Source: Kiritimatiellia bacterium (GTDB lineage: Bacteria; Verrucomicrobiota; Kiritimatiellia; B70-G9). Taken from it: 34,417 nucleotides of DNA. Position 1 is the stretch's first letter. Every line of letters starts with the position of its first letter. A program made the translations under genes and the position numbers. Below are positions 24,107-33,381 of this stretch, in pieces. The notes under the pieces were generated by a model. That model was not told the origin of the DNA and made no database searches. It saw only the letters and a program-made list of their open reading frames with translations. The stretch lies in NCBI GenBank assembly GCA_012961745.1, contig DTYT01000358.1:1-34417 (forward strand), given 5' to 3'.

Positions 24107-24196
24107 ATGGGCAGTATCAAGAAAAAGCGCCTCAAGAAAATGGCCAAGCACAAGCGGCGTAAGCGGCTGCGTGCTAACCGGCACAAGAAGAGATAG
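24107..24196 (+). CDS. AURKAIP1/COX24-domain small ribosomal protein (mS38/bS22-like)
   Basis: 29 residues, almost all basic: it begins MGSIKKKRLKKMAKHKRRKR and ends RANRHKKR. This is the short Lys/Arg/His-rich signature of the AURKAIP1/COX24 domain family, known in mitochondria as mS38 and in mycobacteria as bS22, which sits on the small ribosomal subunit near the decoding centre. AGAAAGG lies nine bases before the ATG. It is too short for most gene callers. It lies between hisG and the TPR lipoprotein with 46 bases to the latter. The family is recognised from the residue pattern; ribosome binding in this organism is inferred. Confidence 0.9.
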   Translation: MGSIKKKRLKKMAKHKRRKRLRANRHKKR

Positions 24197-24242
24197 GTCA
24201 AGAAAGATCCCGGGCGGGACTGCACGGAGACTGCTGCCGTGG

Positions 24243-26399
24243 ATGAGGCCGATTGCGGCGGCTTTACTTCTGGCGCTGTGCGGTTGCTCGGTCCTGGGTG
24301 GAGGCCGGCCCTCACCTGCCAATCATATGTCACCCCCCCGCCGTCCCCTGGTTTCACGGCAGATGCGTTTTGCCGATGCACTCGCGACCTTCGCAGTTGG
24401 ACTGATCGCCGACATAGCGGATGACCCAGATGCGGTCCTCACCAACTGTCTGCGCCTTATCGCACTGGACCCCGACAGCGATGCCACCTATCTTCGAGCT
24501 TCGCTCGCCTATTTGGAAAAAGGAGAGTCCGACAAGGCGATCAAGATCCTGGAACGGCTGAAGAGGCGCAAGCGCCGCGACCCTCTGCCGTATATCTATT
24601 TGGCCATAGTCTACGAGACCATGGGACGGAATGATCAAGCCACACTCTGCTACCGGAGGGCGATCAAGCTCGGCTCAGATGACCCGGTTCCCTATCAGCG
24701 CCTGGCCTCAGGCTATACCTCCAAGAACGATTTCGAACGTGCCGCAGCCGTACTCGAAAAGGGAGTGCGAATCGTCCGGGATCCCTCTGTTCTGCTGGCC
24801 GCCCTGGCCGATGTTCATCTCTTGCGAGCCGACCGGGCACCCTCGGAGGCCGCGAAGTTGCAGGCTCTGGCGGATGCCGCCCCTATTGTGGAGAAGCTCG
24901 CCCAAGAGGCCTCAGCGGACAACACCACCTCGCTCTGGATCCTTGCCGGAATATATGCCGACCTGCACCATTACCGGAAGGTCGTGCAAACTCTCGCGCG
25001 TGTAGGATCCGTGGTGAATGATGAACTGCTGGCCACGACCTCGATAGCCTACTGGGTGACCACCCGAGACGACTGGCAAGATATCGTTGCCGCAGTGGAG
25101 AAAGAGGTGTCCTCTGACCCTACCAATCACGACTTGCGGCTCTGGCTGGCAGGGATCTTCCGTAATAAGGGAGAAACCACAAAGGCCGTTGCTCTATATC
25201 GCGCCCTGCTGAAGGAGCCTGATCCCCCACGGACGGCCTATATTGACCTGGCTAGGATTTTGTTGGAGCGCGGTGAGGAAGAAGCTCGGCAAGTCATCGA
25301 GGAAGGTCTTCAGCGTTTTCCGGATGATGCTGACTTGCACAACATTTATGCCTATTTCCTCTTCTCACAGAAGCTGTACCGCGATGCCCTACCCGTATAT
25401 GAAGCCGCTGAAAAGCGACTCCTGGACCAATCCCGCCAGCCTAATACTGCTTTCCATGTCAACTATGCCTTGGCCGCCCTCAACGCCGGTAGTATCGAGG
25501 TGGCCGCTCGTCAACTGGCCAAAGCCATAGAGATGAACCCGCAGGCACTTTCGGCCTTCTCCAAAAGCCTCGCTGATCTGCCGGAGGAAACAATCCGCCA
25601 TGCAATTGCAGTGTTGACTTCCGCATCGGCTGAGTCCGATCTGCGGGGAACGCTGCTATTCCTGGCGGCTTTCCTGCAGATACGGCTCCACGATTTCCAA
25701 CAGGCCTATCAAACTTTTCAAAAATTGATGCCTATTCTCACCTCACAGGAAACGCGCAAGAACCTGCAGGAATCGGGGGTACTGGACGACCTGTACTTCT
25801 ATTACGGAATGGTTGCTGAACGAACCGGCCGGTTCGACGAAGCGGCGCAGCATTTCGAACGCTGCATTGAAATCAAGCCGGATGCGGCCGAGGCGTTGAA
25901 CTACCTCGCGTACATGTGGGCTGAACTTGGAACCAACTTGACTAAGGCCCAGAAATATGTGCAGCGGGCGCTCAGCAAGGATCCCGAGAATCCTGCCTAT
26001 ATCGACACCCTGGGATGGATTTACTATATGCGCGGCGACTATTCCAATGCACTGCGAGAAATCCAACGCGCATACGATCGGCTGCCGCGCGATCCAACGA
26101 TCACTGAACACCTGGGGGATGTACATGCCCGTCTTGATAATAAGAAAGAAGCACTCAAGTACTGGATTAAGGCCCTGAAACAACAACCGGATAACCCCAA
26201 ATTGCGCCACAAGCTGGAAGAAATGGGACTGATTCCCGACTCTCTCGTCTCCGAAGAATCACAGCCTATCCTTCCAGAAGCCCTGACTGGCCACAGCCCG
26301 GACAGTAGCAATCCTCCCCAGGATGAGAACCGCGGCTCCCCTCCGGAACCCTGTGCTGCCCCCTCGTCTGAAAAAACGGATCCCCGCAGTACTTTTTAG
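24243..26399 (+). CDS. Large TPR-repeat lipoprotein
   Basis: 718 residues. The signal peptide MRPIAAALLLALCG ends in a lipobox L-C-G-C, so Cys15 should be the lipidated residue. Tetratricopeptide repeats fill roughly residues 60-690; examples are LRASLAYLEKGESDKAIKIL, YLAIVYETMGRNDQATLCYR, LADVHLLRADRAPSEAAK and NYLAYMWAELGTNLTKA. A Pro/Ser/Glu-rich tail ends it. The ATG at 24243 is preceded by GGAG 13 bases away; the frame is open 190 bases further upstream across the COX24-domain gene, which is not coding in that frame. TPR lipoproteins of this size scaffold envelope assembly (BamD, PEP-CTERM/exosortase systems, for example); which, if any, applies here is unknown. A terminator follows. Confidence 0.93.
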   Translation: MRPIAAALLLALCGCSVLGGGRPSPANHMSPPRRPLVSRQMRFADALATFAVGLIADIADDPDAVLTNCLRLIALDPDSDATYLRASLAYLEKGESDKAIKILERLKRRKRRDPLPYIYLAIVYETMGRNDQATLCYRRAIKLGSDDPVPYQRLASGYTSKNDFERAAAVLEKGVRIVRDPSVLLAALADVHLLRADRAPSEAAKLQALADAAPIVEKLAQEASADNTTSLWILAGIYADLHHYRKVVQTLARVGSVVNDELLATTSIAYWVTTRDDWQDIVAAVEKEVSSDPTNHDLRLWLAGIFRNKGETTKAVALYRALLKEPDPPRTAYIDLARILLERGEEEARQVIEEGLQRFPDDADLHNIYAYFLFSQKLYRDALPVYEAAEKRLLDQSRQPNTAFHVNYALAALNAGSIEVAARQLAKAIEMNPQALSAFSKSLADLPEETIRHAIAVLTSASAESDLRGTLLFLAAFLQIRLHDFQQAYQTFQKLMPILTSQETRKNLQESGVLDDLYFYYGMVAERTGRFDEAAQHFERCIEIKPDAAEALNYLAYMWAELGTNLTKAQKYVQRALSKDPENPAYIDTLGWIYYMRGDYSNALREIQRAYDRLPRDPTITEHLGDVHARLDNKKEALKYWIKALKQQPDNPKLRHKLEEMGLIPDSLVSEESQPILPEALTGHSPDSSNPPQDENRGSPPEPCAAPSSEKTDPRSTF

Positions 26400-26439
26400 T
26401 TCGCTACCAGTAGGTTCCGACCGGTCGGTCGACATGTGG

Positions 26440-26472
26440 ACCGCTGCCCGATGACAGCGGTGTTTCTTTCCC
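26440..26472 (+). terminator. Intrinsic terminator after the TPR lipoprotein
   Basis: ACCGCTG (26440-26446), an eight-base loop, CAGCGGT (26455-26461), followed by the T-rich tract GTTTCTTTCCCTT. Seven perfect pairs 40 bases after the stop, pointing at the convergent fmt gene. Best terminator in the window. Confidence 0.75.
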
Positions 26473-26501
26473 TTGCGGTATTTCGTTCCCCCAATCAGAA
26501 T

Positions 26502-27458
26502 TCATTCCCAACGATCGCCGGTTGCGACGTCGTGCCCCAAGACATATTCGTATCCGGTCATAACGCGTCGGCCTGCCGGCTGCACCTTCAATAACCTCAC
26601 CGCCCCCCCCATGGCGGCTATCGCCGGACCATCTCGATTAATGTCCACCACCTCCCCGGGTATTCCCGAAAAGGGGACCACGCGTGCGGACCGCACGTGC
26701 AACAGGGGTCCATCGCGACCTTCGGGAAAACAGTAACATCCCGGCCAAGGTTGAAACCCCCGTATCCGGTTGCGGATCTCCATAGCCGGGCGCCGCCAGT
26801 CTATCTTCCCATGCTCCTTGCTCAGTTTCGGGGCAAACGTCGCTTGGGAATGATCCTGCGGGACCGCGGTCACCCTACCGCGGAGGAAGTCGTTCAGAAC
26901 TCCCACAATAGCCTCCGCCCCCTGATTTGCCAGCTTTTCCGTCAGCGATACCGCGTCATCATCATCATCTATCGGCATCCGCTCCTGCAGAATGATATCT
27001 CCGGCATCCATCTCAGGTGTCACGAACAGGATACTGATACCGGTTTCCTTCTCACCATTTGCAAGTGCCCACTGCACCGGAGCAGCCCCGCGATATCTGG
27101 GTAGCAGGGAAGGATGAACATTGATCGTACCGAGGCGAGGCAATTCTACAACGACCGGCGGAAGATAGGAACCGTAGTCAGCGACTACTCCTAGATCAGG
27201 AGCCATCCGACGCAGGTGTTTTTCCTCGTCGCGCGGAGAGCGGGGTGTATGCATTTCAATACCCGCTGCGGTGGCAAACTCTTTCACCGGGCATGCCCGA
27301 AGCTTGCGGCGCCTACCGGCAGGTTTATCGGGCTTGGATACCACCGCAACCAGCTCGACTACCTTGCACTTCAGGATCGATTCCAGCACCGCCCTTCCAA
27401 GCAGGCCGGACCCCCAGAAGACCACACGCAGCCGGTCTGTCTCCCTATATTGTGTCAT
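26502..27458 (-). CDS. fmt: Methionyl-tRNA formyltransferase
   Basis: Formylates initiator Met-tRNA with 10-formyl-tetrahydrofolate. 318 residues, normal length. N-terminal formyltransferase domain: VVFWGSGLLG, SKPDKPAGRRRKL, and the catalytic Asn113, His115 and Asp151 in GTINVHPSLLPRYRGAAP and PEMDAGD. The C-terminal tRNA-binding domain has a KIDWRRPAMEIRNRIRGFQP segment and FSGIPGEVVD. VVADYGSYLP departs slightly from the common AYGQILP. The ATG at 27458 has AAAGGA four to five bases upstream; the frame extends further but into the adjacent divergent gene. No def (peptide deformylase) next to it. Confidence 0.95.
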   Translation of the reverse strand: MTQYRETDRLRVVFWGSGLLGRAVLESILKCKVVELVAVVSKPDKPAGRRRKLRACPVKEFATAAGIEMHTPRSPRDEEKHLRRMAPDLGVVADYGSYLPPVVVELPRLGTINVHPSLLPRYRGAAPVQWALANGEKETGISILFVTPEMDAGDIILQERMPIDDDDDAVSLTEKLANQGAEAIVGVLNDFLRGRVTAVPQDHSQATFAPKLSKEHGKIDWRRPAMEIRNRIRGFQPWPGCYCFPEGRDGPLLHVRSARVVPFSGIPGEVVDINRDGPAIAAMGGAVRLLKVQPAGRRVMTGYEYVLGHDVATGDRWE

Positions 27459-27492
27459 GATATCCTTTGCTAGTCGGTCCCACTGAAGTACA

Positions 27493-28731
27493 ATGCTCGT
27501 TATAGGAGCTTTGCGACCAATAATGCGGCTCACTCGGATAGAAGACAAGGCCTATGCCGCCTTCGAAAAAGTGCGCGCGAGCGGACTCGCAGCACCGAAG
27601 ATGATCGTCTTCGGCTCGCACAAGTTGCTGGAGGTGGGCGAACTCGCCTATCCGTTCGCGGGGCGCGGCAAGGCGCTGGTGCTCATGGGGGGACGATCGG
27701 CCCGTCACTTCGGCGGCTTCGACCGACTGGCTACTATCCTCGACCGCTACCGCATTGCGGTGGAGGTCTTCGAGGGGATCAGTCGCGAGCCAACCATCGA
27801 GATCGTTAACCGCGCTGCCGAACAGGCTAGAAGGCTGCGCCCGGACGCAGTAATCAGCCTTGGCGGCGGAAGCGTAATTGACACTGGGAAGGCCGTGGCT
27901 GCCTTGGCGGTCAACCCCGGATCCGTCGAGGACTATCTCGAGGGCGTGGGACGGGGTTTCACTATTTCGCAATCACCGCTTCCCCATATCGCCATACCCA
28001 CTACGGCGGGCACCGGAAGTGAAATGACCAAGAATGCCGTTATCTGCTCCCCCGAGGCAGGGTACAAGAAAAGTATGCGTGATGAGCGTATGATTCCCAC
28101 CGCCGCACTCATTGATCCTGAATTGAGCATCACGGTTCCCCCGCATGTCACTGCTTTCGGAGGCATGGATGCGCTGACTCACCTTATCGAGTCATGCATT
28201 ACCACCAAACGGCGCGCTGAAGTCAGCGACCTCGCGCTCGAAGCACTGCGCAATTTGCAGTTGGGACTATCGGTCGCTTATGAGGATCCCGGAAACCTCC
28301 CGGCGCGAGAAAGAATGTCATACATCAGCGCCGTCAGCGGAGTATGCCTGGCCAATGCGGGGCTTGCCATGGCTCATGGCATCGCTGCGGCGCTTGGGGC
28401 CCTCTACGATGTACCCCACGGGCTCGCGTGTGCCGCACTGCTTCCCCACTCACTTCGTTATAATGCGGTAGCGTGCAGGGAAGAATTGGGGGAGGCGCTG
28501 GCCGCGTTTCTGAATCAATCTGCTCCCGAGGAAAGCAGTATAGACGAAGGGTTGGCTGCGATTGAGAGCCTTGCGCGTTGGCTCCAGATTCCCACCGATC
28601 TGAAGTTCCTAAATCTCAAAGAAGACGACCTTCGGAGGCTGGCCCACGCCTCCATGGGCAGCAGCATGTCGACCAATCCGGTGCCCATGACCGCCGAAAA
28701 GGTCTTGGAGTTCTTGAAGTTGATCGCTTGA
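27493..28731 (+). CDS. Iron-containing alcohol dehydrogenase
   Basis: Group III NAD(P)-dependent alcohol dehydrogenase, 412 residues. GGGSVIDTGKA (124-134) binds the dinucleotide; PTTAGTGSEMTKNAVI is the family signature. The metal set is Asp226 and His230 in MDALTHLIES, His295 in AHGIAAALGA and His309 in VPHGLACA, with the 4- and 14-residue spacings of FucO-type enzymes. Start uncertain: 27493 and M11 (27523) both lack a good ribosome site, since the GGAG upstream of M11 is about 14 bases away. It is divergent from fmt with only 34 bp between the two starts. Substrate (alcohol or aldehyde) unknown. Confidence 0.93.
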   Translation: MLVIGALRPIMRLTRIEDKAYAAFEKVRASGLAAPKMIVFGSHKLLEVGELAYPFAGRGKALVLMGGRSARHFGGFDRLATILDRYRIAVEVFEGISREPTIEIVNRAAEQARRLRPDAVISLGGGSVIDTGKAVAALAVNPGSVEDYLEGVGRGFTISQSPLPHIAIPTTAGTGSEMTKNAVICSPEAGYKKSMRDERMIPTAALIDPELSITVPPHVTAFGGMDALTHLIESCITTKRRAEVSDLALEALRNLQLGLSVAYEDPGNLPARERMSYISAVSGVCLANAGLAMAHGIAAALGALYDVPHGLACAALLPHSLRYNAVACREELGEALAAFLNQSAPEESSIDEGLAAIESLARWLQIPTDLKFLNLKEDDLRRLAHASMGSSMSTNPVPMTAEKVLEFLKLIA

Positions 28732-28742
28732 CTGCCATGAAG

Positions 28743-28769
28743 CCGGGGTAACCGCGCCTCGTACCCCGG
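28743..28769. terminator. Hairpin between convergent dehydrogenase and rng
   Basis: CCGGGGTA (28743-28750) and TACCCCGG (28762-28769), eight perfect pairs with an 11-base loop, 11 bases after the dehydrogenase stop and 80 before the rng stop. No U-run follows on the plus strand; a candidate bidirectional terminator. Confidence 0.5.
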
Positions 28770-28848
28770 GGCCCGCGGGCAGACGTAGTTCATTTATCGA
28801 AAATCCCCGGGAGCCGATCCGGCCCCCGTCCGCACAACCCCACCGAAA

Positions 28849-30420
28849 TCAGCGGCTCTCAGGGGGGACCGCCCGGAAAAGCTCTTCGCCCGTGTCCGCA
28901 TTCTGGATGATAAAGCTTTCCATGTGGCATGCAGGATTAGCCACAAAGCTGAGATTGGCACCGTATCTTTCCTGCAGGCTTAGAAGGATGTCCTCGTCCT
29001 GACGCCGCATTCTATCGAGTACGCCCGGATGGACTGTTATTCTGAGGTTGCATGCCTGACCGCTCTTCAGAATGGCATTCACTCTCCTCTGCACCTCTAT
29101 GCTCATAGTAAGCGGATTCTTCACTTTTCCCCGTCCGTGACAGTATGGACAGTCACAGGAAGTAACCCGATGGATACTTTCTTCGGCCCGCTGCCGGGTC
29201 ATTTCGAGCAGTCCCAAGGGCGAGATAGGCATCAGGTTAGTACGTGCCCTATCCTGCTGCATCGCTTTCTTCAAAGCCCGGAAAACCGCACGCTGGTTCT
29301 TGGACTGACGCATGTCAATAAAATCAACAACCACCAAGCCTCCGATATTACGGAGCCTAAGCTGCCTCGCGATCTCTTCCACGGCCTCCAAGTTAACTGT
29401 CAGCATCACGTCCTCCGCGGGGCTCGATGACTTGTGTCTGCCCGTATTGACATCTATCGCCACCAGGGCCTCGGTTTCATCGACAGTGATATAGCCACCC
29501 GACTTGAGCCATACCCGCCGCCGAAAGGCATGTTCGAGTTGACGTTCTACATCGAAATGCTCGAAGATGGGAACAGGGCCGTCGTAGAGCTGAATGCGGT
29601 TTCTGAGACGCCGGGAGATACGGCCCTTCTTCGCCCTGAGCCGCTCGAACACTTCCCGCGAATCGACAATAATACGGGAAACATCCTCGGTCAGCGAATC
29701 CCGCACCACGCGTTCCGCCAAATCAGGTTCCTGATAAAGAAGGCAGGGGGCGGGTTGACTCCTGATCTTCTCTTCGACCTCTTCCCAGATATCGATGAGA
29801 TTTGCAAGATCCCGGACAAAACTGGTCTTGCGAACGCCCTCCGCCGCAGTGCGCGCAATAATTCCGATCCCCTTCCGCGCGGGTAGGCGAGCAATGATCT
29901 TCTTCAAGCGCTCCCGCTCCTTAGTATCCTCGATTTTGCGGGAAACCCCCTTCAAATTGCTTCCCGGCATAATCACCAGGTACCGGCCAGGTATACTCAG
30001 ATTTGCCGTCACGCGCGGCCCCTTGGTCCCGATCACATCCTTCGTGACCTGAACCACAATCTCCGATCCTACGGGAAACCGCTTAGCTATCTCGCCCGCG
30101 GAACGCCGCTTCCGCCGTAGTTGTGGAGGTCCCCCGCCCTCATCGGCCTCCAGCAATCTGGCGGCATCCTCCGGTATCATATCCCAGTAGTGGATGAACG
30201 CGTTCTTCTTAAGACCGATATCCACAAACGCCGCCTGGAGGCCATCGTCGAGATTCTGGATGCGGCCCTTGAAGATACTCCCCACCAGGCGGGCCTCAGT
30301 AGGGCGCTCTATGAAAAAATGTTCCAGTCGTCCGTCCTCGAGAATGGCCGCCCGCGACTCGAGTGGTTCGATATTGATAATCACATCCCTGCGCAGCTTA
30401 CTCTTTCTTGTCAACAACAT
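28849..30420 (-). CDS. rng: Ribonuclease G/E family endoribonuclease
   Basis: Cuts AU-rich single-stranded RNA, trims 16S rRNA and degrades mRNA. 523 residues, near RNase G length, without the long RNase E scaffold. S1 domain about 40-140 (GSIFKGRIQNLDDGLQAAFVD), an interrupting basic insert around 97-110, then the catalytic DNase I-like core with Asp323 in VAIDVNTG and Asp366 in VVVDFIDM, 43 residues apart as in E. coli RNase E. The Zn-link is CPYCHGRGKV (Cys424, Cys427). AGGAGGAGG lies just before the ATG at 30420, which rules out the longer frame. Last gene of the mre-mrdA-rodA operon, 22 bases after rodA. Confidence 0.96.
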   Translation of the reverse strand: MLLTRKSKLRRDVIINIEPLESRAAILEDGRLEHFFIERPTEARLVGSIFKGRIQNLDDGLQAAFVDIGLKKNAFIHYWDMIPEDAARLLEADEGGGPPQLRRKRRSAGEIAKRFPVGSEIVVQVTKDVIGTKGPRVTANLSIPGRYLVIMPGSNLKGVSRKIEDTKERERLKKIIARLPARKGIGIIARTAAEGVRKTSFVRDLANLIDIWEEVEEKIRSQPAPCLLYQEPDLAERVVRDSLTEDVSRIIVDSREVFERLRAKKGRISRRLRNRIQLYDGPVPIFEHFDVERQLEHAFRRRVWLKSGGYITVDETEALVAIDVNTGRHKSSSPAEDVMLTVNLEAVEEIARQLRLRNIGGLVVVDFIDMRQSKNQRAVFRALKKAMQQDRARTNLMPISPLGLLEMTRQRAEESIHRVTSCDCPYCHGRGKVKNPLTMSIEVQRRVNAILKSGQACNLRITVHPGVLDRMRRQDEDILLSLQERYGANLSFVANPACHMESFIIQNADTGEELFRAVPPESR

Positions 30421-30442
30421 TCTTCCTCCTCCTTGTTCAGCC

Positions 30443-31564
30443 CTAAATTCGCACAGAAAAAACACGCACGCTCTGCACCATGCCCAGACCCGCCATTAAC
30501 GCCACTGTTACACTACCACCGTAGCTAACCAGGGGTAGCGGCAGCCCGGTTATCGGAAACAAACCGACCGTCATACCGACGTTCACAAAGACGTGAAAGA
30601 ACAGCAGCACCGCCACGCCTACGCACAACAATTTTCCGGAGACCGTGCGGGCCGACAAGGCCGTCCGCAAGCAGGCGCTCAATATCACCAGGTAGAGTGC
30701 CAGTATCGCGGCCGATCCGACAAAGCCGGCCTCCTCCGCGATGACCGAAAAGATAAAATCCGTCGGCGCCACGCTTCGGGGTAGAAAGCCGAGAATGTTC
30801 TGGGTTCCTTTGAGGAACCCCTTTCCCCAAAGGCCCCCCGAGCCAACCGCAATTTCCGACTGGATCTTGTTCCAGCCGGCTCCCAAGGGGTCCTTGCCCG
30901 GATCCAGAAAAAAGAGAATGCGGTTCTTCTGATATTCATCCAGTGCCAGCCATCCCAACGGAGCAAACAATAGACCCAGAATACACAAGAAAACGAGAAC
31001 CCGGCCAGGCACGCCCCCAACATACAGCAGAACCAGCAGCAGGGGTATCAACGCTGCAGCGGTCCCGAGATCGGGCTGCCGGAAAATCAGAGAAAAGGGC
31101 AAAGCGGTGATAAGAGCGGCGGTCAGTACAATCCGCCATCCGGTAACTCGCCGCGCACCAGAACCCAAGTATTTCGCAAGAACCACCACCAAAGCGATCT
31201 TGGCCAGCTCAGCAGGCTGGACGCATACACCCAGAATACACAGCCAGCGTTGAGCCCCGCGAACCGAAACACCTGCCACGATCGCCAGCAGAAGAAGCCC
31301 GACAGCCAAAGCGTACCAGGCCCAAGCCCCTCTCAGGATACGGCGGTAATCCGTCATGCCCACCAGTACGCATACCAGCAATCCTAACCCATCCCACACC
31401 AATTGCTTCCGGTAATAAGGGGCGACACGCAAAGGATCCCCATGAAAAGATGCGCTGTATATGAAACAGATCCCAACCCCCATCAGCGCTACGGCTGCGG
31501 CCATAATCATCCAATCGAAACGGCGCAGTCGAGTCCATCCTGTCGCCGACGAGCGCCTCGTCAT
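30443..31564 (-). CDS. rodA: Rod-shape glycosyltransferase RodA
   Basis: SEDS-family peptidoglycan glycosyltransferase of the elongasome, partner of PBP2. 373 residues with ten predicted membrane helices. Motifs: IYSASFHG, VQPAELAKIALVVVLAKYL, FRQPDLGTAAALIPLLLVLL, GWNKIQSEIAVGSGGLWGKG (large periplasmic loop with the conserved Asn and Gln), LPRSVAPTDFIFSVIAEEAG, and LPLVSYGGS near the end. Its ATG overlaps the mrdA stop (ATGA), and GGAGG precedes it. Presence with mreC-mreD-mrdA supports a MreB-driven rod-shaped cell; mreB itself is expected upstream, beyond the window. Confidence 0.95.
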   Translation of the reverse strand: MTRRSSATGWTRLRRFDWMIMAAAVALMGVGICFIYSASFHGDPLRVAPYYRKQLVWDGLGLLVCVLVGMTDYRRILRGAWAWYALAVGLLLLAIVAGVSVRGAQRWLCILGVCVQPAELAKIALVVVLAKYLGSGARRVTGWRIVLTAALITALPFSLIFRQPDLGTAAALIPLLLVLLYVGGVPGRVLVFLCILGLLFAPLGWLALDEYQKNRILFFLDPGKDPLGAGWNKIQSEIAVGSGGLWGKGFLKGTQNILGFLPRSVAPTDFIFSVIAEEAGFVGSAAILALYLVILSACLRTALSARTVSGKLLCVGVAVLLFFHVFVNVGMTVGLFPITGLPLPLVSYGGSVTVALMAGLGMVQSVRVFSVRI

Positions 31565-33381
31565 TCCGCGGCCTCCAACTCGAAACACGTCTTGAGGATC
31601 TCCCTGACGACCGGCGCGGCATCCTGCCCACCACTGTGTCCCTCGTCTATCACGACGGAGACTGCGTACCGGGGGCCTTCCAGCGGAGCAAATGCGATCA
31701 TCCAACAGTATTTCTTTCGGTCATTCTCCGGACCGTATTGGGCCGTGCCCGTTTTGCCAGCAATCCGATATCCCGGCAGAGCCGCGAGGCGCCCGGTACC
31801 ATCGCGCGTCCCGACGACTTCCGCCATTCCTTCCTTTACCACCGCCAAAGCACGCGTCCGCCAGTCCAAACTGGTAGTCTCTCCGCCTCCGCGGGGTGAT
31901 TCCCAAACGCCGTCTCGTATTATCCGTCCGACCACGTGAGGCCGTACAACGCGGCCCCCGTTAGCCAAGGCCGCCGCAACTACGGCCATCTGCAGCGGAG
32001 TAACCACGATAGCCCCTTGCCCAATCGCCAGATTGCACGTGTCGCCGTCGGACCAGCCGCGCCCGAAGTGGCGGCGGTGCCACTCGCGGTCTGGGACCAG
32101 CCCCGCAAGCTCGTAGTCCAAATCAATCCCTGTCCGTCGCCCAAGCCCCACCTCCTTCGCCAAGCGCCAGATAGCCTCGGGTCCGCAACGAAGCGCAAGT
32201 CTGAAGAAATAGACGTTACACGAATACCGCAGCGCAGTTACCATGTTGAGCCGCCCATGGCCTTTCCGATACCAGCAACGGAAGCGGCGGTCTCCCAAAT
32301 CGAGATAACCCGGACACGTGAACTCCGTCTCACGGCCGGCTACGCCACTTGACAGGGCGGCCAGTGCTACGAGCGGTTTGATCGTACTGCCCGGAACGTA
32401 AGCGCCCGCAATGGCGCGGTTCAACAACGGTCTGCGCGGATCCTCGAGCAGCGTATTCCAGTCAGCAGACGCAATCGCGGGGATAAACAGATTCGGCTCG
32501 AAGCCCGGCGAACTTACCAGCGCCAGGATACGCCCATCCCGCGGGCTTAGAACCACCGCCGCACCAGACTTGTCTCCCAGCGCATCAAACACGGCCTGCT
32601 GAACACGTACGTCCAACGTCAGCCACAAGTCCACCCCGTCTTTGGCCGGCTTGGCGACCAGATCCCGATAGCGGAATCCCGAAGCATCCACCAACACAAC
32701 TTTCCCCCCAGCCTCGCCCCGAAGCAACGAATCATAAGCTTTCTCGATTCCCCGTCGTCCCTCGTATTCCGGCCAGTAGTAGTCGAAATTTCTGCCGGAC
32801 GGCGTCACGGACGCCCTTCCCACGTAGCCTACCACATGGCAGAACAGCGGCCCGAAGGGATAGCAACGCACTGAATCCACATAGAGCTCCACGCCGGGAA
32901 TGTTGCTCGCGAGTTCTGCCCACCGGGCCAGAGCCACATCATCAAGATCCCGCCACACAATCAGTGGCAGCGGCAGGCGACGGCGGATATGCCTGCTTAT
33001 GTCCTTCCGCGAGATCCTGCGGGGCAGGCCCAGCATGTCGGCTAGCCTGTCCAGCAGGCTGTCCACATACTCAACTGTACGAGACCACGGCCCTCGCTGG
33101 CGCAGTTCCTCAAAGTGTATCGCGATGCAATAACTGGGGCGGTTGTCCGCTAGCACTGTGCCACGGCAGTCGAAAATCCTGCCCCGTCGGCCCGGTAGAC
33201 GTACCCTGCGCGTGCTCTGCCGGACGAGACGCTGCCGATAGCGTTCGCCACGAGCGACCTGCATCCGCCAGAGAACAATGCCCAGGAAAAAAAACCCGAC
33301 AAGCATTCCTATCCAAACCAACCTTATGCGGAACCGCATGGATACCGATCTCGGCTCCGCTCTCTCAATGCGCTCCAGCAT
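31561..33381 (-). CDS. mrdA: Penicillin-binding protein 2, elongation transpeptidase
   Basis: Class B PBP that cross-links new peptidoglycan in the lateral wall. 606 residues. A membrane anchor (about 20-40) and a dimerisation/pedestal domain (RVRLPGRRGRIFDCRGTVLA, about 60-78) precede the transpeptidase domain. The three active-site motifs are intact: Ser332-x-x-Lys335 in VPGSTIKP, SxN as Ser387-Cys-Asn389, and KTGT at 543-546. It overlaps mreD by 17 bases and rodA by four, so it is within one transcript. GGGAG is only two bases before the ATG, so an ATG at 33339 (M15) is a fallback start. Confidence 0.96.
   Translation of the reverse strand: MLERIERAEPRSVSMRFRIRLVWIGMLVGFFFLGIVLWRMQVARGERYRQRLVRQSTRRVRLPGRRGRIFDCRGTVLADNRPSYCIAIHFEELRQRGPWSRTVEYVDSLLDRLADMLGLPRRISRKDISRHIRRRLPLPLIVWRDLDDVALARWAELASNIPGVELYVDSVRCYPFGPLFCHVVGYVGRASVTPSGRNFDYYWPEYEGRRGIEKAYDSLLRGEAGGKVVLVDASGFRYRDLVAKPAKDGVDLWLTLDVRVQQAVFDALGDKSGAAVVLSPRDGRILALVSSPGFEPNLFIPAIASADWNTLLEDPRRPLLNRAIAGAYVPGSTIKPLVALAALSSGVAGRETEFTCPGYLDLGDRRFRCWYRKGHGRLNMVTALRYSCNVYFFRLALRCGPEAIWRLAKEVGLGRRTGIDLDYELAGLVPDREWHRRHFGRGWSDGDTCNLAIGQGAIVVTPLQMAVVAAALANGGRVVRPHVVGRIIRDGVWESPRGGGETTSLDWRTRALAVVKEGMAEVVGTRDGTGRLAALPGYRIAGKTGTAQYGPENDRKKYCWMIAFAPLEGPRYAVSVVIDEGHSGGQDAAPVVREILKTCFELEAAE

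Noticed and set aside
26417..26428. Perfect 12-base palindrome CCGACCGGTCGG ahead of the terminator
   Set aside because: Self-complementary without loop, no partner gene to regulate; possible protein site but no support.
28770..28780. CCCGCGGG-type palindrome next to the hairpin after the dehydrogenase
   Set aside because: Too short and G+C-only; expected by chance at this composition.
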